64,000 bases of DNA from Oncomelania hupensis (lineage: Eukaryota > Mollusca > Gastropoda > Littorinimorpha > Pomatiopsidae), in assembly GCA_036898135.1 (NCBI GenBank), contig CM072522.1, forward strand, positions 36,716,358 to 36,780,357, written 5' to 3'. Shown in pieces: positions 63,250 through 64,000 of this stretch. Position 1 is the stretch's first letter, and every line of letters begins with the position of its first letter. A program made the position numbers and the translations under genes. A model generated the notes under the pieces. It was not told the DNA's origin, searched no databases, and worked only from the letters and a program-made list of their open reading frames with translations.

Positions 63250-64000
<751 letters not shown>

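Overview
The window is eukaryotic nuclear DNA: spliced genes with GT/AG introns, tRNA-derived SINEs, non-LTR and LTR retrotransposons, long minisatellites and very many trinucleotide microsatellites. The SINE central module containing TTTTCTCCGGGTACTCCGG and the mix of RTE-like LINEs and SINEs fit a lophotrochozoan, most likely a mollusc and perhaps a gastropod; this is inference from repeat style, and no species-level marker is present. There are no operons, CRISPR arrays or rRNA genes.

Two real protein-coding genes could be assembled by hand from exons whose splice sites and phases all agree. (1) A plus-strand C2H2 zinc-finger gene runs from about 1.4 kb (CpG-rich promoter and candidate 5' UTR exons) to the stop at 28355. 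It has 11 coding exons and encodes about 865 residues: an acidic N-terminus, a small Trp-containing module, a Cys-x2-Cys-x7-Cys-x2-Cys segment, an acidic run, a basic region with an AT-hook, eight C2H2 fingers and a Ser-rich tail. (2) A minus-strand gene has nine exons between 57574 and 39153 and continues 5' beyond what I can find. It encodes at least 513 residues of an unrecognised basic/coiled-coil protein with an acidic C-terminus. The two genes converge on a 10.8 kb spacer full of nested retroposons.

Layout: 0-1.4 kb repeats and microsatellites; 1.4-28.4 kb zinc-finger gene, whose introns hold a 5'-truncated RTE-like LINE (4.7-6.8 kb), a 2.8 kb terminal-inverted-repeat element with an internal ~360 bp satellite (7.2-10.0 kb), a decayed second LINE (12.3-14.5 kb) and several minisatellites; 28.4-39.1 kb 3' UTR and spacer, with a BEL/Pao-like LTR remnant, a tandem duplication and several copies of a 0.6 kb retroposon; 39.1-57.6 kb minus-strand gene, whose last intron carries an apparently intact, very young 4.9 kb Ty3/gypsy element (two 192 bp LTRs identical by eye, 5 bp target duplication, uninterrupted 1400-residue Gag-Pol ORF); 57.6-64 kb RTE fragments, SINEs and microsatellites with no gene recognised.

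The most notable items are the intact Ty3/gypsy element with a triple RGGG repeat in its polyprotein, the satellite-bearing TIR element, a SINE whose body is a tRNA/5S rRNA chimera, a 56 bp minisatellite that multiplies a genuine exon end and its 5' splice site, and a 0.6 kb retroposon family whose ends are fixed by target duplications and an empty site inside the window.
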